The notes under the pieces were generated by a model. That model searched no databases, had not been told where the DNA came from, and saw only the letters and a program-made list of their open reading frames with translations. Source: an uncultured Lachnospiraceae bacterium (lineage in GTDB: Bacteria > Bacillota > Clostridia > Lachnospirales > Lachnospiraceae). Taken from it: a stretch of 53,525 bases of DNA. Below, piece by piece: positions 18,030-25,263 of this stretch. The stretch's first letter is position 1. Every line of letters begins with the position of its first letter. Position numbers and translations under genes: made by a program. The stretch covers positions 1 to 53,525 of the forward strand of contig CATLHM010000019.1 of NCBI GenBank assembly GCA_949949005.1, read 5' to 3'.

Positions 18030-19173
18030 TTTTATCAATTCCAGAGATGTGAGGAGTTATTTGCGGGAAATGAATTATCAGTTTACCGCACCGGAAGCTG
18101 CTTTTGTGGTATACTGGAGTATAAAGTCTGTGAAAGACAAGTTCAGGGCATGGGAGGAAATCATCCATTCCATGCCGGACTGTGCGCTGCAGGGTTCAGA
18201 GAGTACAGGCAGACCGGAGTTTACCAGTTTTCATGCTTTCCTGAGAGAATATATGGAATTGCTGAAGCGGGATATTCAAAATTTCAGTTCCGGGGAAGGT
18301 TTTCTCTACAGCTACAAGGTGTTCCTGAACGGGAGGGGCGGAGTTGAGCCTGGATGGTGTGACGAGGATGAAGTGTTTTTTTCGGAGTATCATTTGTGTA
18401 TTGAACACTGCAAGGAGCATGTGTGTAGTGATTATATCAATAAGATCAGGGTAAGCAAAATATCCATTGACTGTGTAGATGGAGAACCAAACAAAGGAAA
18501 TATCACGTTTGATCGGAATATGGAGATGATATTTACTGAATTCTGCCATAAAAATGAATACGAGTCTGATCTGGCCATGGCATTTGAAAATATGTGCTTT
18601 TCCATCCCAACTCCGTTTAAACGGGGAGATATTCTTGCAGACTATGAAACAAACAAACTGCCGGAGGATGCTGAGGTTATAAAAGGGGGACTATTTGTAT
18701 TATCTTATGTCAAGACATGGAATTCAAAAGAGATGATGAGCAGGGGATTTCATGAGTATGAATGTCCCTATGCAGCAGGCTGGGATGAATTTGACAGAAA
18801 GGTGGAGAAGAGGTTAAAAAAAGGAGACTGGTCAGATATGGGGGCTGTCGGAATGTGCTTAAGAGACAACCTGGGGAATTTCTATTATGATAGTTTAATT
18901 TTGATTCTGTCTACGAACCTTGAGTATTACCGCAAACCGTTGAAAGGATTGGAACGGCAGTTACAGGCATATTCCTGTCACGAAAAAGGGGAGATAGGGG
19001 GAGAGTTGTTGGCGGATAGCTGTTTTGCGATTCGCATAGAAGAATATTCCAGAAATGTTTGGAAGGGGTGTAAGAGTTATTATACGGATGAAATACTGAA
19101 ACAGATTGGGTTGTTGCCAGGTGAACAGGACAGGAAAAAAGAGGAGGTATACAAAGGTGAAGGCATATTTTGA
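18013..19173 (+). CDS. Hypothetical protein, first gene of the accessory operon
   Basis: 386 residues, no recognised domain, no signal peptide or membrane segment. It begins MPEIYDFINSRDVRSYLREM and has a following segment rich in aromatic residues (APEAAFVVYWSIKSV). The middle is acidic with several Cys (EHCKEHVCSDYINKI). The start at 18013 follows GGAGG nine bases upstream. It overlaps the nuclease-like gene by 17 bases, which implies the two proteins are made together. Base use is more A/T-rich than in the housekeeping genes to the left, a sign of transfer. Confidence 0.7.
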   Translation: MPEIYDFINSRDVRSYLREMNYQFTAPEAAFVVYWSIKSVKDKFRAWEEIIHSMPDCALQGSESTGRPEFTSFHAFLREYMELLKRDIQNFSSGEGFLYSYKVFLNGRGGVEPGWCDEDEVFFSEYHLCIEHCKEHVCSDYINKIRVSKISIDCVDGEPNKGNITFDRNMEMIFTEFCHKNEYESDLAMAFENMCFSIPTPFKRGDILADYETNKLPEDAEVIKGGLFVLSYVKTWNSKEMMSRGFHEYECPYAAGWDEFDRKVEKRLKKGDWSDMGAVGMCLRDNLGNFYYDSLILILSTNLEYYRKPLKGLERQLQAYSCHEKGEIGGELLADSCFAIRIEEYSRNVWKGCKSYYTDEILKQIGLLPGEQDRKKEEVYKGEGIF

Positions 19174-20155
19174 CGAAAACAGGCTGGAGGATTATTTACA
19201 GGAGGGAAAGAAGGGAACGCCATATTGCAGGGAAGAACGCCAGTTTGCGGCACTTTTGTATAGTGTGTTTCTGAAAAAGAGAGAAAAGGGCAAAATGCCT
19301 GCCGATCAAAAGACAGAAGAGATTGTAAAGGCATGTCTGGGCAGTAATGACATCATAATTGAGGATGTGTACTTTGAGGTAACCTTGATGAGAGACTTTT
19401 TTGTTAGGAATAAAGGGGATTTTAATCAAAAGCTTCTGGATTTTGTGTTAGGGGGAGAAGAAGCATTAAAGGAAGATGGCATTCCTTTAAAAACGAAAGA
19501 TGACACTCCTTATAATCTGGGCGGAAGGGCAGCAAAAAAGGAGATAAGAGAAATAATGGAGGGGGAAATGGCGCAAAAGGGCGCTGAGATGAACCAGACT
19601 TTTTCCAGAAGACGGCTCCAGGTGATACAGAATCATAAAATAAAGAATATCGTTGACAATGAAGATCAGCTCAAAAGGAGGCTTCGCCTTGACATTGCAG
19701 GAATGATGATGAATGCCATACCGGATATTCTGGTGAAATATAAATATAATGAAACGGACGAAAAATCATATGTCAAAGCATTGGAATGCAAATATGAATC
19801 TAAGGAAGGAGCGTATACGGCAGCGGGAGTAACCTGTAAGATGCAGTTTTTTATTCAGGATTGTATCATGTGCTTTTTGTTTGGACAGACGCAGAAGGAA
19901 GTTCATGATCCGGAGAGGCCGAATGGAGGGGTATGGATAAAAGGGGAAAGGAAGGAAGAGGAGGTGTGGGACGAAATTTTTGTAAGCGTGTTCAAAGGTA
20001 TATTAGAACAGGAAAACGAGCCGGGGAATCATATCAATGGGGGTGTTGAAGTGATTCGGTTTGCAGGGGCGGATGAAAAGGTGAAGAAAAATAAGGCTAA
20101 ATTGGATACTGAAATTAAGATTAAAGATTTATTGGAAGCTGCTTATAGAACGTAG
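19157..20155 (+). CDS. Putative PD-(D/E)XK nuclease-like protein
   Basis: 332 residues, starting with GTG at 19157, where GAGGAGG (19141-19147) sits nine bases ahead; an upstream in-frame ATG at 19106 lies inside the previous gene and has no site. The centre carries RLDIAGMMMNAIPDILVKYKY then YVKALECKYESKEGAY, that is, an Asp on one strand and E-C-K on the next, the core layout of PD-(D/E)XK nucleases. This is pattern recognition, not a proven match. A late ACGVTCKMQFFIQDC-like helix follows. It overlaps the preceding unknown gene and precedes a phosphatase, so a nucleic-acid-cleaving partner in the RNA repair island is plausible. Confidence 0.6.
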   Translation: MKAYFDENRLEDYLQEGKKGTPYCREERQFAALLYSVFLKKREKGKMPADQKTEEIVKACLGSNDIIIEDVYFEVTLMRDFFVRNKGDFNQKLLDFVLGGEEALKEDGIPLKTKDDTPYNLGGRAAKKEIREIMEGEMAQKGAEMNQTFSRRRLQVIQNHKIKNIVDNEDQLKRRLRLDIAGMMMNAIPDILVKYKYNETDEKSYVKALECKYESKEGAYTAAGVTCKMQFFIQDCIMCFLFGQTQKEVHDPERPNGGVWIKGERKEEEVWDEIFVSVFKGILEQENEPGNHINGGVEVIRFAGADEKVKKNKAKLDTEIKIKDLLEAAYRT

Positions 20156-20178
20156 GTTTTTGTCAGGAGGAGACAGAA

Positions 20179-20913
20179 ATGCGCTATCTGATTTCAGATA
20201 TACATGGATGCTATGAGGAATACAGAAAACTGCTTGATCAGATCCGTTTTTCGGATAAGGATAGGCTTTATATTCTGGGAGATGCCATGGACAGAGGGCC
20301 GCAGCCAATCAAAGTAATGCAGGATATTATGGCCCGTCCCAATATCACTTATATTATTGGAAATCATGATTATGAGTTCTTCTATTTTGCAAAAAAGCTG
20401 TCAGCAAGGAGTGCAGGAAAAGATCCTATGAAGGATATGTCGGAAGAGGAATTGTATGCTTTGGCCGGCTGGCTGCAGGATGGGGGCAGTATTACGCTGC
20501 GCCAATTCTCGGAGCTGTCTGTGAAAGACGGCGGGGCGATCCTGGAATATCTGGCTGATGCGTCTGCCTATGAGGTATTGGAGGAAGGGGGGAAAGAGTA
20601 TATCTTAGTCCATGCAGGGATCGACAATTTCTGCGAAGACAGAGAGTTGGAGGAATACGATTTTCTTGATTTTATTTCATCCAGACCAGATTATACAAGA
20701 AGGTATTATCAGAGGGAAGAGGTCTTTGTGGTGACAGGACACACGCCGACTCCTCTGATACGGGAAGATGAGCTGCCGCTGGTCTATCAGAAAAACGGCC
20801 ATATCGCCATAGATTGCGGCTGTGTGTTCGGAGGGAGGCTTGCGGCTTATTGCATTGAGTCTGGAAAAATCATTTATGTCACAGGTGAAAATCGTGAAAA
20901 AACAGAGGTATAA
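20179..20913 (+). CDS. PPP-type serine/threonine phosphatase-like metallophosphoesterase
   Basis: 244 residues with the complete calcineurin-like motif set: SDIHGCYEEY (residues 6-15), LGDAMDRGPQ, IIGNHDYEF, LVHAGID, and VTGHTPTP. It resembles the bacterial symmetrical-bis-nucleotide/PPP phosphatases. Substrates could be phosphoproteins, nucleotides or RNA ends. GGAGGAGA precedes the ATG. Its fold is shared with the phosphatase unit of the ligase enzyme on the other strand, and it stands next to an RNase J-like gene. Confidence 0.88.
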   Translation: MRYLISDIHGCYEEYRKLLDQIRFSDKDRLYILGDAMDRGPQPIKVMQDIMARPNITYIIGNHDYEFFYFAKKLSARSAGKDPMKDMSEEELYALAGWLQDGGSITLRQFSELSVKDGGAILEYLADASAYEVLEEGGKEYILVHAGIDNFCEDRELEEYDFLDFISSRPDYTRRYYQREEVFVVTGHTPTPLIREDELPLVYQKNGHIAIDCGCVFGGRLAAYCIESGKIIYVTGENREKTEV

Positions 20914-20955
20914 TTGAAAAAATTCCGTAAAGAGCCTGAAAGGGAGAGGAAGAAG

Positions 20956-22257
20956 ATGAAAATAAAAATTTACCGTGGCACCCATCAGATTGGCGGATGT
21001 GTTACGGAAATCAGCACGGAAAAACATCGCATTGTCATTGATTTTGGGGCGAACCTGCCGGAACACTGCCAGAAGGATACCTTGTCGGATGAAGAGCTTT
21101 TAAAAGCGGTCTTTGATCATAAAGTATGTGACGGTGTATTGTTCACCCATTATCATGGAGACCATGTAGGATTATATAAGAAGATTCCAAAGGATATTCC
21201 GCTTTATATTGGGCCTACAGCGAAAAAAATTCTGGAAATTCTCATCCAAAAGGTTGATTCAGTATCCGAAACAGGAGAAAAAGGACTGTCCCTTGTACAG
21301 AACATACGATGCTATTTACCCGGCCGAAAGGAATTATTTGGCGATATAAAGATAACGCCCTTTATGACGGATCATTCTGCACTGGATTCTTATATGTTTC
21401 TGATTGAAGCAGACGGAAAAAAAGTTTTGTTTACCGGAGACTTTCGGGAGCATGGCATTATAGGTGAGAACAATACGCTTGAAAAGATGGTGCAGGCGTA
21501 TATAGGAAAAATTGATCTCCTGATCACAGAGGGAACCATGCTTTCACGCATGGGCGAGACACAAAGGAATCCGATTCGCACAGAAGCGGAACTGGGAAGA
21601 CGTGCGGAGGAGCTGTTCCGGGTCAATAAGGAATCCGTGATCTTAGTATCTTCTACGAATCTGGACAGTATTATGGAATTTTACCATGCGGTTCCGTGGG
21701 GAATGGATTTTGTCTGTGATGCATATCAGGCAAAGCTGATCCTGACAGCAATGGCGGACAAGGGGAAGTATTACCCCAAATACAGACCGGTACTGATTCA
21801 TGGTAAACCAAGGCGTTTCTATATTATTGGAGATTTGGAAGGACTTGGCGCGAAAGAGAACTGTTATAAAGCAGATTTTTCTATCCTGAAAAAGAAAGGA
21901 TTTACCATGCTGGCGCGGGAGAATAAAATGGTGTTTCGAGAATGTATGGAAAAATTTTCAGACCCGCTCATTATTTATTCCAAATGGACAGGGTATCTGG
22001 AAGGAAAACATGCTGACCCGAAGATCAGGGATTTTATTGGAAAGCATCGGATGGAGATTTTACATACCAGCGGACATGCCTATGTGGAAACGATTGAAAA
22101 ACTGATACGTCTGACCAATCCGGAGATTATAATCCCAATGCATACGGAGTACGCGGAAAAGTTTAGCAGAATTCCGGCATTTGCCCCTTATCAGGACAGG
22201 GTGAGAGTACTGTGCGACGGGGAGGAATACTGTTTGAGTCCTTTTTATGGGACTTAA
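20956..22257 (+). CDS. RNase J-like metallo-beta-lactamase/beta-CASP hydrolase
   Basis: 433 residues. The MBL motif is FTHYHGDHVG (HxHxDH). MTDHSALDSYMFLIEADGKKVLFTGDFREHG holds motif 3 and the Asp ligand. The beta-CASP part has LVSSTNLDS, a later ILHTSGHAYVETIEKLI and IIPMHTEYAEKF. This is the RNase J/CPSF-73 layout, so it should act on RNA as endo- or 5'-3' exonuclease, but it is shorter than housekeeping RNase J (~550) and lacks the C-terminal dimer domain. The start is ATG 20956 after GGGAGAGG; a TTG at 20914 abutting the previous stop has no site. It is the last gene of the plus-strand operon. Confidence 0.85.
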   Translation: MKIKIYRGTHQIGGCVTEISTEKHRIVIDFGANLPEHCQKDTLSDEELLKAVFDHKVCDGVLFTHYHGDHVGLYKKIPKDIPLYIGPTAKKILEILIQKVDSVSETGEKGLSLVQNIRCYLPGRKELFGDIKITPFMTDHSALDSYMFLIEADGKKVLFTGDFREHGIIGENNTLEKMVQAYIGKIDLLITEGTMLSRMGETQRNPIRTEAELGRRAEELFRVNKESVILVSSTNLDSIMEFYHAVPWGMDFVCDAYQAKLILTAMADKGKYYPKYRPVLIHGKPRRFYIIGDLEGLGAKENCYKADFSILKKKGFTMLARENKMVFRECMEKFSDPLIIYSKWTGYLEGKHADPKIRDFIGKHRMEILHTSGHAYVETIEKLIRLTNPEIIIPMHTEYAEKFSRIPAFAPYQDRVRVLCDGEEYCLSPFYGT

Positions 22258-22270
22258 TATTTGCTATAAT
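22242..22270 (+). promoter_or_regulatory. Promoter for the 154-residue protein gene
   Basis: TGCTATAAT at 22262-22270 is an extended -10, with a weak -35 (TTTTTA, 22242-22247). It overlaps the stop region of the beta-CASP gene and sits 45 bases before the next ATG. Confidence 0.45.
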
Positions 22271-22314
22271 TATATTGTTAGGACATTGGCATTTTTAATG
22301 AAAGGAGAGTAGCT

Positions 22315-22779
22315 ATGAGGGACAGAAGTCAGGAAATTTTGGATGGGCTCAACGAGATTTTCCGATTCCTTGGAGTTTACGGGGGCATCATCACGATAGA
22401 TGAGGACTGGGATTTCAGTCTTTATGTACATGATGAAGGGATATGGAACGAACTCGAGAGCGGAGAGTATGAAATAGAGATGGCCTCCAGTACCGGGATC
22501 AATGGGGATCATGTGGTTGATCCACTCTTCTGGATCGTGGTGAAATTTGATGAGGCCCATGAGAAAGTTGTCTCTGCAAAGGCGACAGGGTATAGGTCGG
22601 AATGGCCGGGCGGGTGGATGGAGATCGATAAGGATAATAATGTCTATGATGATACGGGTGTGGAGCACATGGAAGGGGAATTGGAGGAAAGACTTTGCAG
22701 TTATCTGGAAACCATAACAAAGTTCCGGCCCTATTTGAGGAATCCCGTCTCTGTGGAACGGTTTGACCAGTGTTCATGA
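22315..22779 (+). CDS. Hypothetical acidic cytoplasmic protein
   Basis: 154 residues, no recognised family. It begins MRDRSQEILDGLNEIFRFLG, is rich in Asp/Glu and Trp (DEDWDFSLYVHDEGIWNELE), and has no signal or membrane segment. GAAAGGAGAG precedes the ATG. Its own promoter and the terminator at 22840-22865 suggest an independent unit. It marks the right border of the accessory island. Confidence 0.65.
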   Translation: MRDRSQEILDGLNEIFRFLGVYGGIITIDEDWDFSLYVHDEGIWNELESGEYEIEMASSTGINGDHVVDPLFWIVVKFDEAHEKVVSAKATGYRSEWPGGWMEIDKDNNVYDDTGVEHMEGELEERLCSYLETITKFRPYLRNPVSVERFDQCS

Positions 22780-22839
22780 GGAATGAAGTAAGGGTATACC
22801 GGTCAGAGCCGCTTCCCGGGAAAGGGATACGCCGATTAT

Positions 22840-22865
22840 AAAAAGAGGGCTAAGCCCTCTTTTTA
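22840..22865. terminator. Bidirectional terminator between the hypothetical gene and the permease tail
   Basis: GAGGGC/GCCCTC with a TAA loop, flanked by A5 and T5, can act on both strands. On + it ends the 154-residue protein unit. On - it overlaps the stop codon of the displaced permease C-terminus, so it was the terminator of the importer operon before the insertion. Confidence 0.85.
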
Positions 22866-22954
22866 TACAGGTGTTCTATCCATTGAATACACTGGTACAG
22901 ACCCATTGCGATTGCGCACAGGATGATGATGGAGGTGATAACCATGTTGAGCTG
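22850..22954 (-). pseudogene. ABC importer permease, 3' fragment (C-terminal 34 residues)
   Basis: Read on -, this encodes QLNMVITSIIILCAIAMG followed by a Trp-containing end and KKRA, then TAG. It is the last transmembrane helix and tail of a SsuC/TauC-type permease, without its own start signal; upstream it runs into element sequence and a stop at 23050. It joins in frame to the fragment ending at 29061 (…IIYGSQVF + QLNMV…), giving 277 residues, the usual size of this family. It is separated from its 5' part by the 6.1-kb element. Confidence 0.85.
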
Positions 22955-22976
22955 GAAGAGATGGAGGGCGCAAATG
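22955..22976. other. attL: left junction of the integrated element
   Basis: The core GAA (22955-22957) joins permease sequence (GTTGAGCTG) to the element arm AGATGGAGGGCGCAAATG (22959-22976). That arm is complementary at 15 of 18 positions to the arm at the right junction (29043-29060). Crossover is probably at the AA dinucleotide, as serine integrases use a 2-bp core. Confidence 0.75.
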
Positions 22977-23086
22977 ATAAAAAGATATACGCTGAGGGGA
23001 GATATTGAGCAGTCCTGCCATTTCCCAGGCTTGTGAATCTTTTCAGGCTATAGTAGAATGAGAGTATCAGGATCGCATGGTTTAGC

Positions 23087-23110
23087 CTGCCTGGTAATCC
23101 GGGCAGCTTT
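23087..23110 (+). promoter_or_regulatory. Hairpin in the leader of the first element gene
   Basis: CTGCCTGG and CCGGGCAG form an 8-bp stem (one G-T) with a TAAT loop, followed by CTTTTC. It lies 23 bases before the AAA-ATPase ATG. It could be a weak terminator shielding the gene from read-through transcription. The rest of 22977-23086 shows no gene. Confidence 0.4.
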
Positions 23111-23132
23111 TCATTATAATAGGAGGTAGTGT

Positions 23133-24845
23133 ATGGCAAGGACGGTTGGTATCGGCCATCAGGATTTTGGAAAATTGATTCAAAGCAATTGTTTCTATAT
23201 TGATAAAACAGGATTTATCAAAGAATGGTGGGAGAACCAGGACGCAGTGACATTAATCACCCGCCCCAGACGTTTTGGAAAAACGCTGAACATGAGTATG
23301 GTTGAGCATTTTCTTTCCGTGGACTATGCGGACAAAAAAGAATTGTTTCAGGGACTGGACATCTGGCAGGAAGAAAAGTACCGCCAGATCCAGGGGACTT
23401 ATCCTGTCATCTTCCTGAGCTTTGCCGATGTTAAGGAGCGGCTGTTTTTGGACGCACGGAAGATGATATGCCAGATTATCACGAATCTGTACAATAAATT
23501 CGACTTTCTCCTGGAAAGCGGCTGCCTGAATGAAAACGAGTGCGCCTCCTACAGGCAGGTGTCTGCAAACATGGAAAACTATATGGCCGCCGGTTCTCTG
23601 AAAGCTCTGGCCGATTATCTTTCCCGCTATTATGGAAAAAAAGCAGTCATCCTTCTGGACGAATACGATACTCCCCTGCAGGAGGCTTATGTCAACGGAT
23701 ACTGGCAGGAGATCGTGGACTTTACCAGAGCTCTCTTTAACGCTACGTTTAAGACGAATCCTTTCCTGGAACGGGCCATCATGACAGGGATTACGAGGGT
23801 CAGCAAGGAATCCATTTTTTCTGACCTCAACAATTTGGCTGTGGTGACATCCACGTCCGAGGCCTACGCTGACAGCTTCGGTTTTACAGAGGATGAGGTA
23901 TTCGCCGCACTGGACGAATACGGTAAGGACAACAAAAGGGACGATGTAAAGAGATGGTATGACGGCTTTACATTTGGGAAAAAACGGGATATCTATAATC
24001 CCTGGTCCATCCTGAACTATTTAAAGACCGGAAAACTGACCACCTATTGGGCCAATACCAGTTCCAACAGCCTGGTTGGCAAGCTGGCCCGGGAGAGCAG
24101 CAGAGAAATTAAAATGACTCTGGAGGGCCTACTGGAGGGCGGCTCTTTCCATGCGCACATTGATGAGCAGATTGTATTCAGCCAGTTGGACAATGACGAA
24201 AGCGCCATCTGGAGCCTGCTTTTGGCCAGCGGATACCTGAAAGTAGAAGACTGTGTGTTTGACGAGGAAAGCGGCGAGGACGACTACATCCTGTCCTTGA
24301 CCAACAGAGAAGTTCGCATCATGTTCCGGAGGATTATCAGGGGATGGTTTGCCAGTTCCTCTGCGTCTTACAACAGCTTCCTAAAGGCACTGCTGCTGGG
24401 GGATGTGGAAGCTATGAACGCTTACATGAACCGTGTGGCTCTTGCCACCTTTAGCTTTTTTGATGTCGGGAAAAATCCTTCCGAGACGGCGGAGCCGGAG
24501 CGGTTCTATCATGGTTTCGTGCTGGGGTTGATGGTGGATTTGTCGGACAAGTATGTCATCACCTCCAATCGGGAGAGCGGTTTTGGCCGCTATGATATCT
24601 TGCTGGAGCCCAAATCATCCGGCCAGGATACGGATGCGATCATCATAGAATTTAAAGTAAATAATCCCAAAAAGGAAAATACGCTGGAAGACACCGTCCG
24701 CGCTGCCCTTGACCAGATTGACGGGATGCGGTATGACGTAGCTTTGCAGGCCAAAGGCATACCGGAAGGGCACATCCGGAAATATGGTTTTGCTTTCCGG
24801 GGCAAAGAGGTGCTGATCGGCACGAAGGAGACGAGTAGTCCATAA
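23133..24845 (+). CDS. AAA-ATPase_like protein with C-terminal PD-(D/E)XK nuclease domain (first copy)
   Basis: 570 residues. The N-terminal ATPase has FYIDKTGFI, the family-typical P-loop RPRRFGKT (44-51), and Walker B AVILLDEYDTPL (D176, E177). The C-terminal domain (about 430-560) ends in a PD-(D/E)XK core: GFGRYDILLEPK with Asp, then IIIEFKV (E506, K508), and ALDQI downstream. This is the PF09820 plus PDDEXK_9 (DUF1703) layout, common and multicopy in gut Bacteroidetes and Clostridia; the cellular role is unestablished, with roles in mobile-element biology or defence proposed. AGGAGG is ten bases before the ATG. It is only 175 bases from the left element end. Confidence 0.92.
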   Translation: MARTVGIGHQDFGKLIQSNCFYIDKTGFIKEWWENQDAVTLITRPRRFGKTLNMSMVEHFLSVDYADKKELFQGLDIWQEEKYRQIQGTYPVIFLSFADVKERLFLDARKMICQIITNLYNKFDFLLESGCLNENECASYRQVSANMENYMAAGSLKALADYLSRYYGKKAVILLDEYDTPLQEAYVNGYWQEIVDFTRALFNATFKTNPFLERAIMTGITRVSKESIFSDLNNLAVVTSTSEAYADSFGFTEDEVFAALDEYGKDNKRDDVKRWYDGFTFGKKRDIYNPWSILNYLKTGKLTTYWANTSSNSLVGKLARESSREIKMTLEGLLEGGSFHAHIDEQIVFSQLDNDESAIWSLLLASGYLKVEDCVFDEESGEDDYILSLTNREVRIMFRRIIRGWFASSSASYNSFLKALLLGDVEAMNAYMNRVALATFSFFDVGKNPSETAEPERFYHGFVLGLMVDLSDKYVITSNRESGFGRYDILLEPKSSGQDTDAIIIEFKVNNPKKENTLEDTVRAALDQIDGMRYDVALQAKGIPEGHIRKYGFAFRGKEVLIGTKETSSP

Positions 24846-24880
24846 AGTGGAATGAATTAGTAAGTTGATTTGCATAAAGA

Positions 24881-24925
24881 AGATACCTAAGTCGGCAGAC
24901 GAAAGCCGACGTGGGTATCTTTTTC
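24881..24925 (+). terminator. Terminator after the first AAA-ATPase gene
   Basis: AGATACC…GTCGGC (24881-24896) pairs with GCCGAC…GGTATCT (24905-24920) around an eight-base loop, followed by T5. The stem is 16 bp with one or two internal mismatches. From here to 25091 I see no gene. Confidence 0.85.
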
Positions 24926-25091
24926 TTATGGAAGGGCCTATGTAGAGTTTGAAGTAGCAGGGCAGGTAAGCTCCTGACGTCTAAAGTAAGCTTCCGGAAG
25001 AGATAATAACATCCCATTATGGAATCACGGGGAATGGCATGGCATAAAATTTCCCAAAGGCAATGCCCTGCCAAAAGGAAGGAGCCAGACT

Positions 25092-25226
25092 ATGTCAAAA
25101 GAAGACCGGAAGCTAATCGAACTCATTTCTCAAATTCTAGTCCGTGAGAAGCAGATAACCTCAGAGGAGCAATTGCGGGTGCTGAACCTGCTTGGGAAAG
25201 AACAGCAGAGTAGATGTACCGTCTGA
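25092..25226 (+). CDS. Small 44-residue ORF preceding the recombinase
   Basis: Starts MSKEDRKLIELISQILVREK after an AAGGAAGGAG site, and continues ITSEEQLRVLNLLG, predicted as a short amphipathic helical protein. It ends 38 bases before the recombinase. Its composition and good ribosome site suggest a real gene. Similar small helical ORFs (SHOCT-like) often precede recombinases, so a directionality or regulatory role is possible but unproven. Confidence 0.55.
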   Translation: MSKEDRKLIELISQILVREKQITSEEQLRVLNLLGKEQQSRCTV

Positions 25227-25263
25227 TTACTGCGTAAAAATCCACAGGAAGGAAGGTGAATCC

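Noticed and set aside
22876..23139. Minus-strand 87-residue frame at the left element end
   Set aside because: It starts inside the AAA-ATPase start region, has a Ser-rich composition from antisense reading, and lies in a different frame from the real permease tail.
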